NCBI RefSeq assembly: GCF_014903745.1
Contig: NZ_JACVXA010000015.1
Coordinates: 1 to 64,000, forward strand
Source: Mangrovicoccus algicola
GTDB lineage: Bacteria; Pseudomonadota; Alphaproteobacteria; Rhodobacterales; Rhodobacteraceae
Direction of reading: 5' to 3'
Length of the DNA: 64,000 bases
The translations under genes were made by a program, and so were the position numbers. The stretch's first letter is position 1. Each line of letters begins with the position of its first letter. Shown here piece by piece: positions 38,054-46,578 of this stretch. Under the pieces are notes generated by a model. It saw nothing but the letters and a program-made list of their open reading frames with translations. It did not search any database and was not told the DNA's origin.

Positions 38054-39655
38054 CTATTGCGGCAGGAAGGCCGGCAGCCGCCCCAGCACGTCGCGCATGG
38101 CGCCCTGAAGCTCCCGGTCGGCCGCCGCCTCGTCGCCATCCCTGATCACGGTGACGAAGCGCACGATGGCGCCGTCCTTGCGCTGCATCGTCCAGGCATC
38201 CTTCAGGACGGACAGCTTCGTCAGCATGTCATTGGTCATCCGCTTGCCGCGCTGTTCGAACCAGTAATAGACCAGCTGGTGGCTCATGCCTTTCTGGATC
38301 ACCGCGCGGTTCACCTCGAAGCGGCCATAGCCCACATCGCTCATGTCGACCTCGTGGGGGGCCAGGCTGGCCACTTCCCAGCCGCCATTGGGCAGGCAGA
38401 CCTCGGGGGAATGCAGCCCGCCGCCATCGGTCTGGTCGCGGTAATAGGCGGAGAAGAAGTCGAAGCTGTCGCCGGTGCCGGGATTGTGGAACTGCGCCGA
38501 GATGTAGTCATCGGCGCCGAGGACCCGCTCCACCTCCGGATCGAGCCGGGTGATCCCGGCGCGCCACTCGCCCAGCATCCGCGGAAAGGCGGCAAAGCTC
38601 TGGCGGTCGGGGGTGATGATCTGCGGTTCCCGGAACTGGCTCCAGGCCAGGGAAAGACCCGCGATCAGAACCGTGGCGGAGATCAGCGCGGCGCTGGGGG
38701 CGACGGCGAAGATGCGGCGTGCCTCGCGGCCGAGCCCGTGGGTTTCCAGGTCGATGGCCTGGCTCAGCGGCAGCGGGTTCGGCGTCAGCCGCTGCAGCAC
38801 CATCGCCATCGCGAACAGAAGGCCGACGCAGCTGAGGAAGATCACCCAGCCCTCGAAGAAATGCAGGAAGCCCTCCGCCTGCTCGATCCCGTAATAGTTG
38901 ACCAGGATGCCGATCATGCCGATGCGGAAACTGTTCATGGCCACCGTGATGGGCGCGGCCGAAAGCAGCATCACCGCCTTGTGCCAGAAGGGACCGCGAT
39001 AGAGGATCGAGAAGAGGTAGGAGAAGCTGAGGATGGGGAACAGGTAGCGCAGGCCGGAACAGGCCTCGGCGACCTGCAGCTTGTAGACGCCAAGGTCGAT
39101 GATGTTGCCGTCCAGATAGACCGGGATCCCCGCCATCTGCACCACCGCGACACCCAGTTCCGAGGAAATGCCCTGCAGGAAGATCGAGAGCTTCCAGTAG
39201 AAGAGCTGCGGCAGCGGCAGCATGAAGGCCAGGTGCAGCACCGGGGCCCAATGGCGGCGGCCGCGATCCCAGCCGAAACACACCAGAACCAGCCCCATGA
39301 CCCAGACGATCATGGCGTAGCAGACGATATCGGCGACATCGATGATATTGCCGATCGCGGCCAGAAGGATGGCGCCCAGCATCACCAGGACGCCGGGCCA
39401 GCGCCGCGGCACGTCATCGGGAACGGGGGGGCTGTGGCGCAGCTCGCGCAGGAACAGGTAGAGCGAGATGACCGGGATCAGCGGTCCGTGGCTGTATTCC
39501 GGCGTGAGCCAGGCCCGGCCAAGCGCGGAGAACCCGTACCAGAACACCGGAAGGGAGGCGGCCACGGCCAGAACCAGCCACGCGAAGCCGCGCCAGTTCG
39601 CGGTGATCGTGCTGTTTTCCGGCCCGACGCCCAGCTCGGTCGAATCCACGGACAT
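38054..39655 (-). CDS. xrtD: VPLPA-CTERM-type exosortase XrtD fused to an EpsI domain
   Basis: A 533-residue protein with two parts. The N-terminal exosortase (1-300, about eight hydrophobic helices) carries the catalytic triad region Cys199 in [12 protein letters not shown], Arg244 in [10 protein letters not shown], and His265 in LHFFEGW. The C-terminal part (about 320-533) is an EpsI-like periplasmic domain with [12 protein letters not shown]. Exosortases of this fused form in Rhodobacterales are the XrtD group, which processes proteins with a C-terminal VPLPA motif and TM segment, linked to exopolysaccharide. AAAGGAG lies 7 nt before the ATG, and a TATATT box is about 35 nt upstream. No substrate gene is visible in the window. 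Rhomboid follows, the beta-barrel gene precedes. Confidence 0.85.
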   Translation of the reverse strand: MSVDSTELGVGPENSTITANWRGFAWLVLAVAASLPVFWYGFSALGRAWLTPEYSHGPLIPVISLYLFLRELRHSPPVPDDVPRRWPGVLVMLGAILLAAIGNIIDVADIVCYAMIVWVMGLVLVCFGWDRGRRHWAPVLHLAFMLPLPQLFYWKLSIFLQGISSELGVAVVQMAGIPVYLDGNIIDLGVYKLQVAEACSGLRYLFPILSFSYLFSILYRGPFWHKAVMLLSAAPITVAMNSFRIGMIGILVNYYGIEQAEGFLHFFEGWVIFLSCVGLLFAMAMVLQRLTPNPLPLSQAIDLETHGLGREARRIFAVAPSAALISATVLIAGLSLAWSQFREPQIITPDRQSFAAFPRMLGEWRAGITRLDPEVERVLGADDYISAQFHNPGTGDSFDFFSAYYRDQTDGGGLHSPEVCLPNGGWEVASLAPHEVDMSDVGYGRFEVNRAVIQKGMSHQLVYYWFEQRGKRMTNDMLTKLSVLKDAWTMQRKDGAIVRFVTVIRDGDEAAADRELQGAMRDVLGRLPAFLPQ

Positions 39656-39740
39656 GGCAACTCCTTTAAACGCTAATTCAGCGCAATATAGGGGCCGGTC
39701 TCCTTCCGATCACCTGATATTCACGCGAGCTTGGCAAAAA

Positions 39741-41126
39741 CTAGCGTCTTGCGGCAAAGCTGCGCGTGAGGGTCAGGTAGACGGCGTTGGAACTGGCGGT
39801 GCCGCTGTCATCCTCGTCGCGGGTGCGGTGGCGGTAGCCGGTGGAGACGGACCAGTCCCGGGAGACCGCATGATCGTATTGCGCGGAGAGGGTGACGCGG
39901 GTGACGCTCTGGTCGTCGAACTCGTCCTCCAGGTCCTCGCGCCGCCCGGCCAGCGCCGACAGGGTGAAGGAGGAGACCGGGTTTATCTGCTGGGTGTAGG
40001 ACGTGTTCAGCGCGAGGTTCAGCCGGTCGTTGAAGTCGTCATCCACGGTCAGCGACTGGTTGGCCGAGATCCGGAATTGCGAGGTCGGCCCGCGCCGCAG
40101 GTAATCCAGCCCGAAGACCGGGTTCACCTCGGAGGCGTCGGTCGTGCTGATCCCCGCGCGGCCGGTGAAGCTGCCATTGGGGCGGATGAATTCGCGGCCG
40201 AGGAAGACATCGGTCTGCTGTCCGCCCTCGTAGATGCTGTTGGCCGCGGTGAGGAAGACCGATCCGTCGGGTGTCGCGCGCGACAGCGACAGCGCGGCCA
40301 CGGCGCCTTCCTCGGTGCGGCTGTCGCCCGCGCCGTCGTCATAGTCCAGATCGACCACCTGGTAGCCGATATTGGCATCCAGCGTCGTGATCGGGCTGAG
40401 ATCGGCCTTGGTGCCGATGCGCAATTCCCCGGACTGGGAGTCGTTGCCGTTGCTGCGCGTGCTGTTATAGGCCTCGCCCTGCAGGTAGATCTCGGCCGTC
40501 TCGGTCACGTCGGCGCCGACAAGCGCGGTCAGCCGCTGGTAGTCGCGATCCACCAGCGAGTCGTCGGTCGTGTCGTGGTAATTGTTGCGGTAGACATGGC
40601 CGCTGAAACTCAGCCGGGCCGGACCGTCGCCGTTGAGCTCCATGCCGAACCGGCCCGTGAGCAGGGTCCGCCGGCCGCCGCCGCGGGTATCGTCGAAGCT
40701 GCCGTCATCGTCGAAATAGCGCAGCGGATCCAGGAACTCCAGGTCGACATCGTTGGCCAGGGCGTTCAGCCAGATCCGGTTGTCGTCGATCTCGCGCTGG
40801 TAGTCGACGGAGACCTCGCCATTGTCCAGCTTGCCCTCGGTCCCGGTCACGGGCAGGTCCGCCACCCGCAGATCGCCCGAGGCGCTGCCCGAGAAGGTGT
40901 CGGTGCGGGTCTCGCTGAACATGCCGAAGCTCAGCGTGTTGGTCCACAGATAGGCCTCGCCCGGGGACTTCTCGGAGAGCGAATAGTTGTCGTCGGCTTC
41001 CGCGCTGCTGCTGATGCGCGCGGTGAGGATCGTGCCGCCCCGGGTGTCCTGCTGGGCGGCGGCGGGAGGCGGGAACATGGCGGCGCCGCCGACCATGGCG
41101 CCGGCGATCAGGAACCGGTCGATCAC
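39741..41126 (-). CDS. Outer-membrane beta-barrel protein of the exopolysaccharide locus
   Basis: A 461-residue secreted protein with a signal peptide (IDRFLIAGAMVGGAAMF, cut after PAAAQ) and a long run of alternating hydrophobic and polar residues typical of a large beta-barrel. It ends in aromatic-rich strands (AVYLTLTRSFAARR). It resembles the exosortase-associated outer membrane proteins that are co-encoded with Wza-like exporters. The start is a GTG (MIDRFLIAG) just downstream of the stop of the Wza-like gene, 13 nt apart. Aspartates cluster in loop regions (YFDDDGSFDDTRGG, DLDYDDGAGDSR), suggesting Ca2+-binding loops. Its likely role is transport or anchoring of the polysaccharide at the outer membrane, an inference from context. 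Confidence 0.75.
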   Translation of the reverse strand: MIDRFLIAGAMVGGAAMFPPPAAAQQDTRGGTILTARISSSAEADDNYSLSEKSPGEAYLWTNTLSFGMFSETRTDTFSGSASGDLRVADLPVTGTEGKLDNGEVSVDYQREIDDNRIWLNALANDVDLEFLDPLRYFDDDGSFDDTRGGGRRTLLTGRFGMELNGDGPARLSFSGHVYRNNYHDTTDDSLVDRDYQRLTALVGADVTETAEIYLQGEAYNSTRSNGNDSQSGELRIGTKADLSPITTLDANIGYQVVDLDYDDGAGDSRTEEGAVAALSLSRATPDGSVFLTAANSIYEGGQQTDVFLGREFIRPNGSFTGRAGISTTDASEVNPVFGLDYLRRGPTSQFRISANQSLTVDDDFNDRLNLALNTSYTQQINPVSSFTLSALAGRREDLEDEFDDQSVTRVTLSAQYDHAVSRDWSVSTGYRHRTRDEDDSGTASSNAVYLTLTRSFAARR

Positions 41127-41139
41127 GTCGCGGACCCCG

Positions 41140-41751
41140 TCACTCGAAGAGGCGGCGCTGCGGCACGAGGAGGACATCCCCGTCGATCATCGTGGTGGCA
41201 CCGGTGATCTGCGCCCCGCGCGAGATGGCGCGGTAGTCGAAGCGGTAGATGATCTCGCGGCCGGTCGTATCGGTGCGGCGCAGCTGGATCCGCTTGGTCG
41301 CGGCAAAATTGGTCAGCCCGCCGCCCATGGCCAGCGCCTGCAGCAGCGTGGTGCCCTCGGGGATTTCCAGGCGGCCGGGCGAATTGACCTCGCCCAGGAA
41401 ATACACCGCGATCAGGTCATCCGCATCGGTCCCTGCAGCCGCGGCCGCGGCCGCCGCCGGGTTCTGCTGGGCAAGGTTGACGAAGACCGTGGGGGGGGCC
41501 GCGAAATTCGGGGCCAGCGCGGCCGTCAGATTTGCCTGCACCTGCGCAAGCGTGCGGCCCTGGGCCTGGACGCTGCCGGCGAAGGGGAAGGAAATGCGGC
41601 CATCCGGAAGGACGAGGACATTGCGGTTCAGCGCCGGATCCTCCAGCACCTCCACCGACAGCGTGTCCCCCGGCTGCAGGGCGTATTGCTGGGCAACCGC
41701 CGCAAAAGCGGTCAGGAACAGGAAAATGACTGCGATAATCGATCTGAACAT
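41140..41751 (-). CDS. Wza-like polysaccharide export protein
   Basis: A 203-residue polysaccharide biosynthesis/export family protein. The signal peptide is MFRSIIAVIFLFLTAFAAVA, cut near residue 20. The mature protein begins with the family's ALQPGDTLSVEVLEDPALNR and has PDGRISFPFAGSVQAQGRTL. A SLBB-like second domain follows (VYFLGEVNSPGRLEIPEGTT). There is no lipobox, unlike classical Wza. Between the two domains is an alanine tract of about eight residues, encoded by a GCC/GCG-type run near 41432-41462. It likely forms or feeds the outer-membrane export channel. 13 nt separate it from the beta-barrel gene; it follows the TPR gene at 170 nt. Confidence 0.88.
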   Translation of the reverse strand: MFRSIIAVIFLFLTAFAAVAQQYALQPGDTLSVEVLEDPALNRNVLVLPDGRISFPFAGSVQAQGRTLAQVQANLTAALAPNFAAPPTVFVNLAQQNPAAAAAAAAGTDADDLIAVYFLGEVNSPGRLEIPEGTTLLQALAMGGGLTNFAATKRIQLRRTDTTGREIIYRFDYRAISRGAQITGATTMIDGDVLLVPQRRLFE

Positions 41752-41921
41752 GCCGTGTCTCCGTGCCTAGGCGAAAGTCCCCGCGGACCCCGGGGGAAGC
41801 TTAGACCGCCCCCGGGCCGAACCCAACCGCCGCGCAAGGGAAGGGACAGGAAAGCGCGGCGGCGTAGTGGCGCCGCCACACCCGGGGCGGTCCGGCCCCG
41901 TCGCGGGGGCCGGGCAGGGGG

Positions 41922-44372
41922 TCAGTTGGGGGTCTCGGCGGCGCGCGCCTCGGCGTCGCTCCGGGCGGCTTCCAGCATCTGCAGCCGTTCGGCATTCTCC
42001 GGCGGGGTCAGCTCGATCGCCCGCTCGAAAAGCGGGATCGCGTCGGCCTCGCGCCCGGCGCCGACCAGCGCACGGGCATAGTGTTCCTGCACCATCGTGT
42101 CGCCGGTGAGCGCCGCGGCGGCATCGCGCAGATAGGGCAGGGCCTCGTCTACATTGCCCATGCGGAACGCGATCCAGCCATAGGTGTCCTGGAAGGCGGG
42201 CACGTCGGTCCCCCGCAGCCGCCGGGCGATGGTATAGGCCCGGTTCAGGTCCTCCGGCGTGTCGCGATAGGTGGTGATGAGGCTGGCCAGGTTGTTGGCG
42301 ACGATGGTCGAGGCGCTGTTGCGGTCATAGAGCGTCTGGTAGATCTCGATCGCCGCCTCGGTATCGCCCGCGCGTTCCTCGATCCCGGCCTTCTGCCACA
42401 GCAGGTTCATCGACTCCGGCAGCGCCGCGATGCCTTCCTCCAGCGCGGCATCCGCCGCCTCCTGGTCGCCCGCCCGCATCAGCGCCGAGACATAGGCCCG
42501 CCAGACGATTTCCTGCGCCGGATCCTCGTCTAGAAGGGCGCGATAGACGGCGGTGGCCTCCTCCAGGCGGCCCTCGACGCTGAGGAGGGCGGCGTTGAGG
42601 AACCGTGCCCCGGCAGCGTCGGGCGTGCGTGCCAGCACCTCGTCCATGAACTTGCGCGCGGCCGCCCCGTCGCCCTTGGATAGATGGGCGCGGATGATGG
42701 CGGCCTGGGCCATCAGCGCGGTCGAATCGTCGTCCAGCATCCCGCGCAGCAGTTCCATGCTCTCGTCGGTGCGCTGCATCCGGCCCAGCATGGTCGCCTC
42801 CAGCCCGTTGGCCATGGTCTGTGCCTGCGGCGTGCCGATGCCGCGGATCGCCCGCACCACCTGTTCGGCCCCGGTCCAGTCGGCCATGCCCAGATAGACC
42901 TCGGCCAGCTTCTGCAGCAGCACGAGGTCGGCCGGGGCGCGGCGCAGCGCCTGGGTCAGCACGTCGCGCGCCACCGGATACTTGTCCTCGGCGACGAGGA
43001 GCTGCGCATAGCGCAGGCTTTCCGAAGCGCCGTAGGAGGACTTCTCCACCGCGAGCTGCAGGTTCTCGCGCATCAGGTCGCGATTGCCCTCGCGTTCATG
43101 CGCATCCGCCATCAGCGTGTTCAGCCCCGGATCGCGCGGCGCCTGGTCCATGGCGGTGCGCAGCGACAGGATGGCGTCGCTGATGCGGTCCTGGGAGACC
43201 AGCCAGGCCGCCTGCAGCTTCAGCGCCTCGACCTGCTGCGGATCCGCCTCCAGCACCGTCTCGACGATGCTGCGGGACTCCTCGGGCTGGCCGCTCATCT
43301 CCAGCATGCGCGCCAGGGTCACCTGGGCGTCGCGCAGCGCGTCATCGGCTTCGCGCCCGTCGATCGTCTGGCGCAGCGCCGCGATGCCTTCGTCGCGGCG
43401 GCCGCTGTCGAACAGGGTCGTCGCCCTGAGCGTCTGGAACAGCAGTTCGTCGGCCCCGTCCTCGGCCAGATAGGCATCGAGCTGCGACAGGGCGGCATCG
43501 GCGTCGCGCGCCTGCAGCAGGAACTGGATATAGTCGACCCGCGGCGTCGTATCCGCGCCATGGCGCGCCACATCCTCGCGCAGATAGGCATCGGCCCCGT
43601 CGACATCGCCGTTGCCCAGGTACCACCGCACCAGCGACAGCTTGAAGTTGCGGTCGTCGGGAAAGACGTCGGCCGCGCGCTTGAGGACCTCTCCCAGCCC
43701 CTCGCGGTCATCCAGCTGGGCGAGGATCTGCAGCTTGAAGGTGTAGTATCTCTTGTCCTCGGGGAACCGCTCGATCGCCTCGTCCAGCACCTCCAGCGTG
43801 GCATAGGGGTCATTCAGCGCCGCGTAGGCATCGATCAGCACGTTGCGGCCATGCACCAGTTCGGGATTGTCGTCCAGAAGCGCCCGGGCCCGGTCGCGCA
43901 CGGATTCGATGGCCGGCGTGTCGCGGTCGCGCCGCGCGGTCTGCAGTTCTTCGAGAAGCTCCAGCGCCTCGACGCGGGGATTGTCGGGCTGCAGCTCGGC
44001 CGCGACCAGGAGGTTGTCGTGCATGCGGTCGAAATCGACCAGGGTCGCGGCCATCTCCGCCGCCTGCATCCGCGCCTCGAAATCCCGGGGGTGCTGTTCC
44101 GCGGCCAGCAGGAACTGGCCATAGGCGTCCTTGGAATCGCCCATCTGCTTCCGCAGGTTGGCATAGGCCAGCCGGGCTTCGAGGAAGTTCGGGGTCAGGT
44201 CGAAGATGCCGCGCATCTCGACATCGGCGCGCTTGAGGTCCCCTGCGGCGATCAGCTCCTGCGCGGTCTCGAACTTCCGCTGCGCCTTCTGCTCGGAATC
44301 CTCGCAGGCGGCCAGGGTGAAAATGACGGCGGAGGACAGCAGCGCGGTCGCGAACTTGCTGGTCAATGACAT
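41922..44372 (-). CDS. prsT: Large TPR-repeat lipoprotein of the exosortase/EPS system (PrsT-like)
   Basis: An 816-residue lipoprotein. The signal peptide ends in TLAAC with the lipid-anchored Cys at residue 23. More than fifteen tetratricopeptide-type repeats follow, rich in Ala, Leu, Asp and Arg (for example EARLAYANLRKQMGDSKDAY). The layout matches the long PEP-CTERM/exosortase TPR lipoproteins co-encoded with Wza and Wzz genes. It is predicted to face the periplasm, as a scaffold for polymer assembly or export. I took the ATG that gives MSLTSKFATALLSS; longer reading upstream crosses promoter sequence. An inverted repeat (44414-44429) lies 40 nt upstream. The sugar transferase is 150 nt further upstream behind a terminator. 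Confidence 0.8.
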   Translation of the reverse strand: MSLTSKFATALLSSAVIFTLAACEDSEQKAQRKFETAQELIAAGDLKRADVEMRGIFDLTPNFLEARLAYANLRKQMGDSKDAYGQFLLAAEQHPRDFEARMQAAEMAATLVDFDRMHDNLLVAAELQPDNPRVEALELLEELQTARRDRDTPAIESVRDRARALLDDNPELVHGRNVLIDAYAALNDPYATLEVLDEAIERFPEDKRYYTFKLQILAQLDDREGLGEVLKRAADVFPDDRNFKLSLVRWYLGNGDVDGADAYLREDVARHGADTTPRVDYIQFLLQARDADAALSQLDAYLAEDGADELLFQTLRATTLFDSGRRDEGIAALRQTIDGREADDALRDAQVTLARMLEMSGQPEESRSIVETVLEADPQQVEALKLQAAWLVSQDRISDAILSLRTAMDQAPRDPGLNTLMADAHEREGNRDLMRENLQLAVEKSSYGASESLRYAQLLVAEDKYPVARDVLTQALRRAPADLVLLQKLAEVYLGMADWTGAEQVVRAIRGIGTPQAQTMANGLEATMLGRMQRTDESMELLRGMLDDDSTALMAQAAIIRAHLSKGDGAAARKFMDEVLARTPDAAGARFLNAALLSVEGRLEEATAVYRALLDEDPAQEIVWRAYVSALMRAGDQEAADAALEEGIAALPESMNLLWQKAGIEERAGDTEAAIEIYQTLYDRNSASTIVANNLASLITTYRDTPEDLNRAYTIARRLRGTDVPAFQDTYGWIAFRMGNVDEALPYLRDAAAALTGDTMVQEHYARALVGAGREADAIPLFERAIELTPPENAERLQMLEAARSDAEARAAETPN

Positions 44373-44413
44373 GCAGGGCCTCGTCTTCAATGCAATGCGG
44401 CAGTGCCACAGTA

Positions 44414-44429
44414 GCACCGGAACCGGTGC
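44414..44429. promoter_or_regulatory. Inverted repeat upstream of the TPR lipoprotein gene, possible operator
   Basis: GCACCGG (44414-44420) AA CCGGTGC (44423-44429), centred about 50 nt upstream of the minus-strand start at 44372. It shares its arms (GCACCG, CGGTGC) with the hairpin at 44463-44475, so both could bind the same factor. Confidence 0.4.
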
Positions 44430-44447
44430 AAGGTGTAGCAAGCTTTG

Positions 44448-44478
44448 TAAAATAAAATGGCCGCACCGTCGGTGCAGC
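44448..44478 (-). terminator. Intrinsic terminator of the sugar transferase gene
   Basis: On the minus strand, GCACC-GAC-GGTGC (44463-44475), with extra GC pairs on each side, is followed by ATTTTATTTT. It lies about 50 nt after the stop of the sugar transferase and before the promoter region of the TPR gene. Confidence 0.6.
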
Positions 44479-44523
44479 CAGAGGAAGCTCTCCCGAAATT
44501 GAGGAGCTTTTGAGAGGCTTGGC

Positions 44524-45195
44524 CTATGCGCCGGTGCCGCGCAGGACCACCTGGACGGTCCGCAGGATCACGCCCAGGTCGGTGCGCAGGGACATGCGGT
44601 CGTAATAGGCCGCGTCGTAGCGTGCGCGATCGGCGAAGCTTGTCGCGTGGCGGTCGCCGATCTGCCAGAAGCCCGTGATCCCGGGCTTCAGCGCGTAATA
44701 GGCCTGGCCGGGATACATCTCGCGCTGGCTGGGCAGCATCGGGCGCGGACCGACCACGCTCATCTGGCCGAAAAGCACGTTGAGGAATTGCGGCAGCTCA
44801 TCCGCGGAGGTCTTGCGGATCAGGCGTCCGACGGGGGTGATGCGCGGATCGCTGGTCAGCTTCTGGCAGCGTTCCCATTCGCGGCGCGCCTCGGGGTCGG
44901 CGGCAAGATGCTCCAGCAGCCTGCTTTCTGCATCCACCACCATCGAGCGCAGCTTGATCATCGAGAAGACCCGTCCGTCCTTGCCCACGCGGCGCTGGAT
45001 GAAGAACGGGTTCGACCCGTCCAGCGCGACGAGGCCCGCGAAGAGCAGGATCACCGGCAGGATGACGGGCAGGATGCACAGGACAAAGGCCAAGTCGAAT
45101 ACCCGTTTCAGGACGGTGCGGTACGGGGATACGGAAGGGGTATGCTCTATAATGTCGGTGACATCGCGGGCGGATGTCTGAATATGGATTGTCAC
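44524..45195 (-). CDS. Short undecaprenyl-phosphate sugar phosphotransferase (EPS initiation)
   Basis: A 223-residue bacterial sugar transferase that attaches the first sugar-1-phosphate to undecaprenyl phosphate. It has a short polar N-terminus and one transmembrane hairpin (VFDLAFVLCILPVILPVILL, about 32-51). The cytoplasmic catalytic core follows: FFIQRRVGKDGRVFSMIKLR at 64-83, then RKTSADELPQFLNVLFGQMS with the Asp-Glu pair, SVVGPRPMLPSQRE, and ALKPGITGFWQIGDR. It lacks the CoA-binding and multi-TM region of the large WbaP/EpsB-type enzymes. The GTG start has GAAAGGTG 7 nt upstream. A terminator closes it. It diverges from the plus-strand EPS arm across an AT-rich spacer. Confidence 0.88.
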   Translation of the reverse strand: MTIHIQTSARDVTDIIEHTPSVSPYRTVLKRVFDLAFVLCILPVILPVILLFAGLVALDGSNPFFIQRRVGKDGRVFSMIKLRSMVVDAESRLLEHLAADPEARREWERCQKLTSDPRITPVGRLIRKTSADELPQFLNVLFGQMSVVGPRPMLPSQREMYPGQAYYALKPGITGFWQIGDRHATSFADRARYDAAYYDRMSLRTDLGVILRTVQVVLRGTGA

Positions 45196-45245
45196 GCTTT
45201 GACACCTTTCTAAAAGAAAAACTTCTACTCAGGATGACGGGCGTT

Positions 45246-45261
45246 GGCAGGCGCGCCTGCC
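45246..45261. promoter_or_regulatory. 16-nt perfect palindrome near the sugar transferase start
   Basis: GGCAGGCGCGCCTGCC, 50 nt upstream of the minus-strand GTG at 45195, in an otherwise AT-rich spacer. The position fits a regulator-binding site or a leader hairpin of the sugar transferase transcript. Confidence 0.4.
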
Positions 45262-45436
45262 GCATGGTTAATTCAATATTAGCCATAAAACCCCGTAAAT
45301 CAACGGAGTTGCCAGTCGAACCGAAAATATAGTTAAGATGTTAAGGCACTGTTCTTGATTGATAATATTAGATTTTCGAGCAGTGCGTCCGTTCTCCTCC
45401 CTATCATGTCATCGCAGCGTGTTCAAAAGCTGCGTA

Positions 45437-45468
45437 TTTTTTGAAGCGATTGTTGAGCTTTTTTGAAG
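45437..45468. repeat. Direct repeats TTTTTTGAAG spaced 22 bp apart
   Basis: Copies at 45437-45446 and 45459-45468, in phase with two helical turns. An inverted relative (TTCAAAAGCT, 45422-45431) lies upstream and pairs with AGCTTTTTTGAA (45456-45467) apart from two extra T. The spacing suggests a two-site operator on the promoter of the plus-strand arm. Confidence 0.45.
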
Positions 45469-45697
45469 ATAATACTGCACAATCTTAAGATATTATTTCC
45501 GCCGTGCAACTACTTTCTCGACGCGCGCCCGGGCGAGTCGCGAAATTGCGACCTTTTGCTGCGACGGCGAACATTCAAAGAGACCCGCAGGTGAGTTTAT
45601 GCAAGGCATTCACTGTCCGGGCGCGCGCCGGGACGCAGGCGGGTGTGGCGCCGGGCACAGGCGACACCGGCCCGGCGGTCGTATAAGCTGGGACATC

Positions 45698-45731
45698 ATG
45701 AACAAGACGGCTCCATGAACAAGACGGCTCC
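45698..45731 (+). repeat. 17-nt tandem duplication covering the start of the ATPase gene
   Basis: ATGAACAAGACGGCTCC occurs twice with no gap (45698-45714, 45715-45731). The second copy is the real start (MNKTAP...). The first copy gives a six-codon mini-frame, MNKTAP, whose TGA overlaps the true ATG (ATGA). The pre-start region thus encodes a short leader peptide identical to the protein's first six residues, and its stop is fused to the main start. Confidence 0.85.
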
Positions 45732-46578
45732 TACAGACATCTACAATACCCATTTCGGGTTTTCCGAGCGGCCGTTCACCCTGCTGCCCGATCCGGAATT
45801 CCTGTTCTGGTCCCGCGATCACCGGCTGGCCTTCACGATGCTGGAATACGGAATGATGACCCGCGCGCCGATCACGGTCATAACCGGCGAGGTCGGGGCG
45901 GGGAAGACGACGCTGCTGCAGTACATGCTGCGCACCCTGGGCGAAGAAGCCGATATCGGCCTGATCTCGAATGCCCAGGGGGGGCGCGGAGAGCTTCTGC
46001 AATGGGTGCTTCACGCGTTCTCCGTACAATTTGATCCGAATTTCAGCTACGTGCAGCTGTTCCAGCAGCTTCAGGAGCATATGCTGGATGTCTATGCCCG
46101 GGGACGACGCATGGTTCTGATCATCGACGAGGCTCAGAACCTGACGCCGGAAACCGTCGAGGAACTGCGCATGCTGACCAATATCAACAGCAACAAGGAC
46201 GAATTGCTTCAGCTGGTGCTGGTCGGCCAGCCCGAATTCCGCGACATGATCCGCCAGCCCGGCCTCCGCCAGTTCCTGCAGCGCGTGGGGGCCAGTTTCC
46301 ATCTGGGTCCGATGTCGCCGCAGACCGTCGCCGAATACGTGGCGCACCGTCTCGGCGTCGCGGGAGGGACGGGCGCGGAGATCGACCCTGCCGCCATTCC
46401 GCTGATCCACGAGGTCACCGGCGGCGTGCCCCGGCTGGTCAACCAGATCTGCGATCTCGCCCTGGTCTATGCCTTCTCCGCCGACCAGCCTGCCGTCACC
46501 GAGCAGACCGTGCGCTCGGTTCTGGATGACGGCGTGTATCTTGGCGGCTTTGCGTCCGAGAGGAACCCCACGCAATGA
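45715..46578 (+). CDS. ExeA/GspA-like AAA ATPase of the exosortase-EPS locus
   Basis: A 287-residue ATPase of the group encoded with PEP-CTERM/exosortase polysaccharide genes, related to ExeA. Walker A GEVGAGKTT is at 58-66 and Walker B in RRMVLIIDEAQNLTPETVEE. The sensor region (LLQLVLVGQPEFRDMIRQPG) and the AAA lid (HEVTGGVPRLVNQICDLALV) follow. The family start YNTHFGFSERPFTLLPDPEF is present. There is no transmembrane segment. The ATG lies in a 17-nt tandem duplication; the upstream copy ends in a stop overlapping this start. Wzz-like follows with an ATGA overlap, implying coupling. Its role in polymer export is inferred from conserved context. Confidence 0.86.
   Translation: MNKTAPTDIYNTHFGFSERPFTLLPDPEFLFWSRDHRLAFTMLEYGMMTRAPITVITGEVGAGKTTLLQYMLRTLGEEADIGLISNAQGGRGELLQWVLHAFSVQFDPNFSYVQLFQQLQEHMLDVYARGRRMVLIIDEAQNLTPETVEELRMLTNINSNKDELLQLVLVGQPEFRDMIRQPGLRQFLQRVGASFHLGPMSPQTVAEYVAHRLGVAGGTGAEIDPAAIPLIHEVTGGVPRLVNQICDLALVYAFSADQPAVTEQTVRSVLDDGVYLGGFASERNPTQ

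Larger units (their letters stand above)
45196..45697. other. AT-rich 0.5 kb spacer between the two arms of the EPS locus
   Basis: No gene can be supported here; it is the only gene-free stretch over 300 nt. The G+C falls to about 35-50 percent (45301-45500) against roughly two thirds around it, and then rises again from 45530. It holds a perfect 16-nt palindrome (45246), two TTTTTTGAAG direct repeats 22 nt apart (45437, 45459) and an inverted partner TTCAAAAGCT at 45422. AT-rich blocks such as TTGATTGATAATATTAGA (from 45354) look like promoter or bending sequence. It presumably contains the divergent promoters of the sugar transferase and the ATPase-Wzz-kinase operon. Confidence 0.7.
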
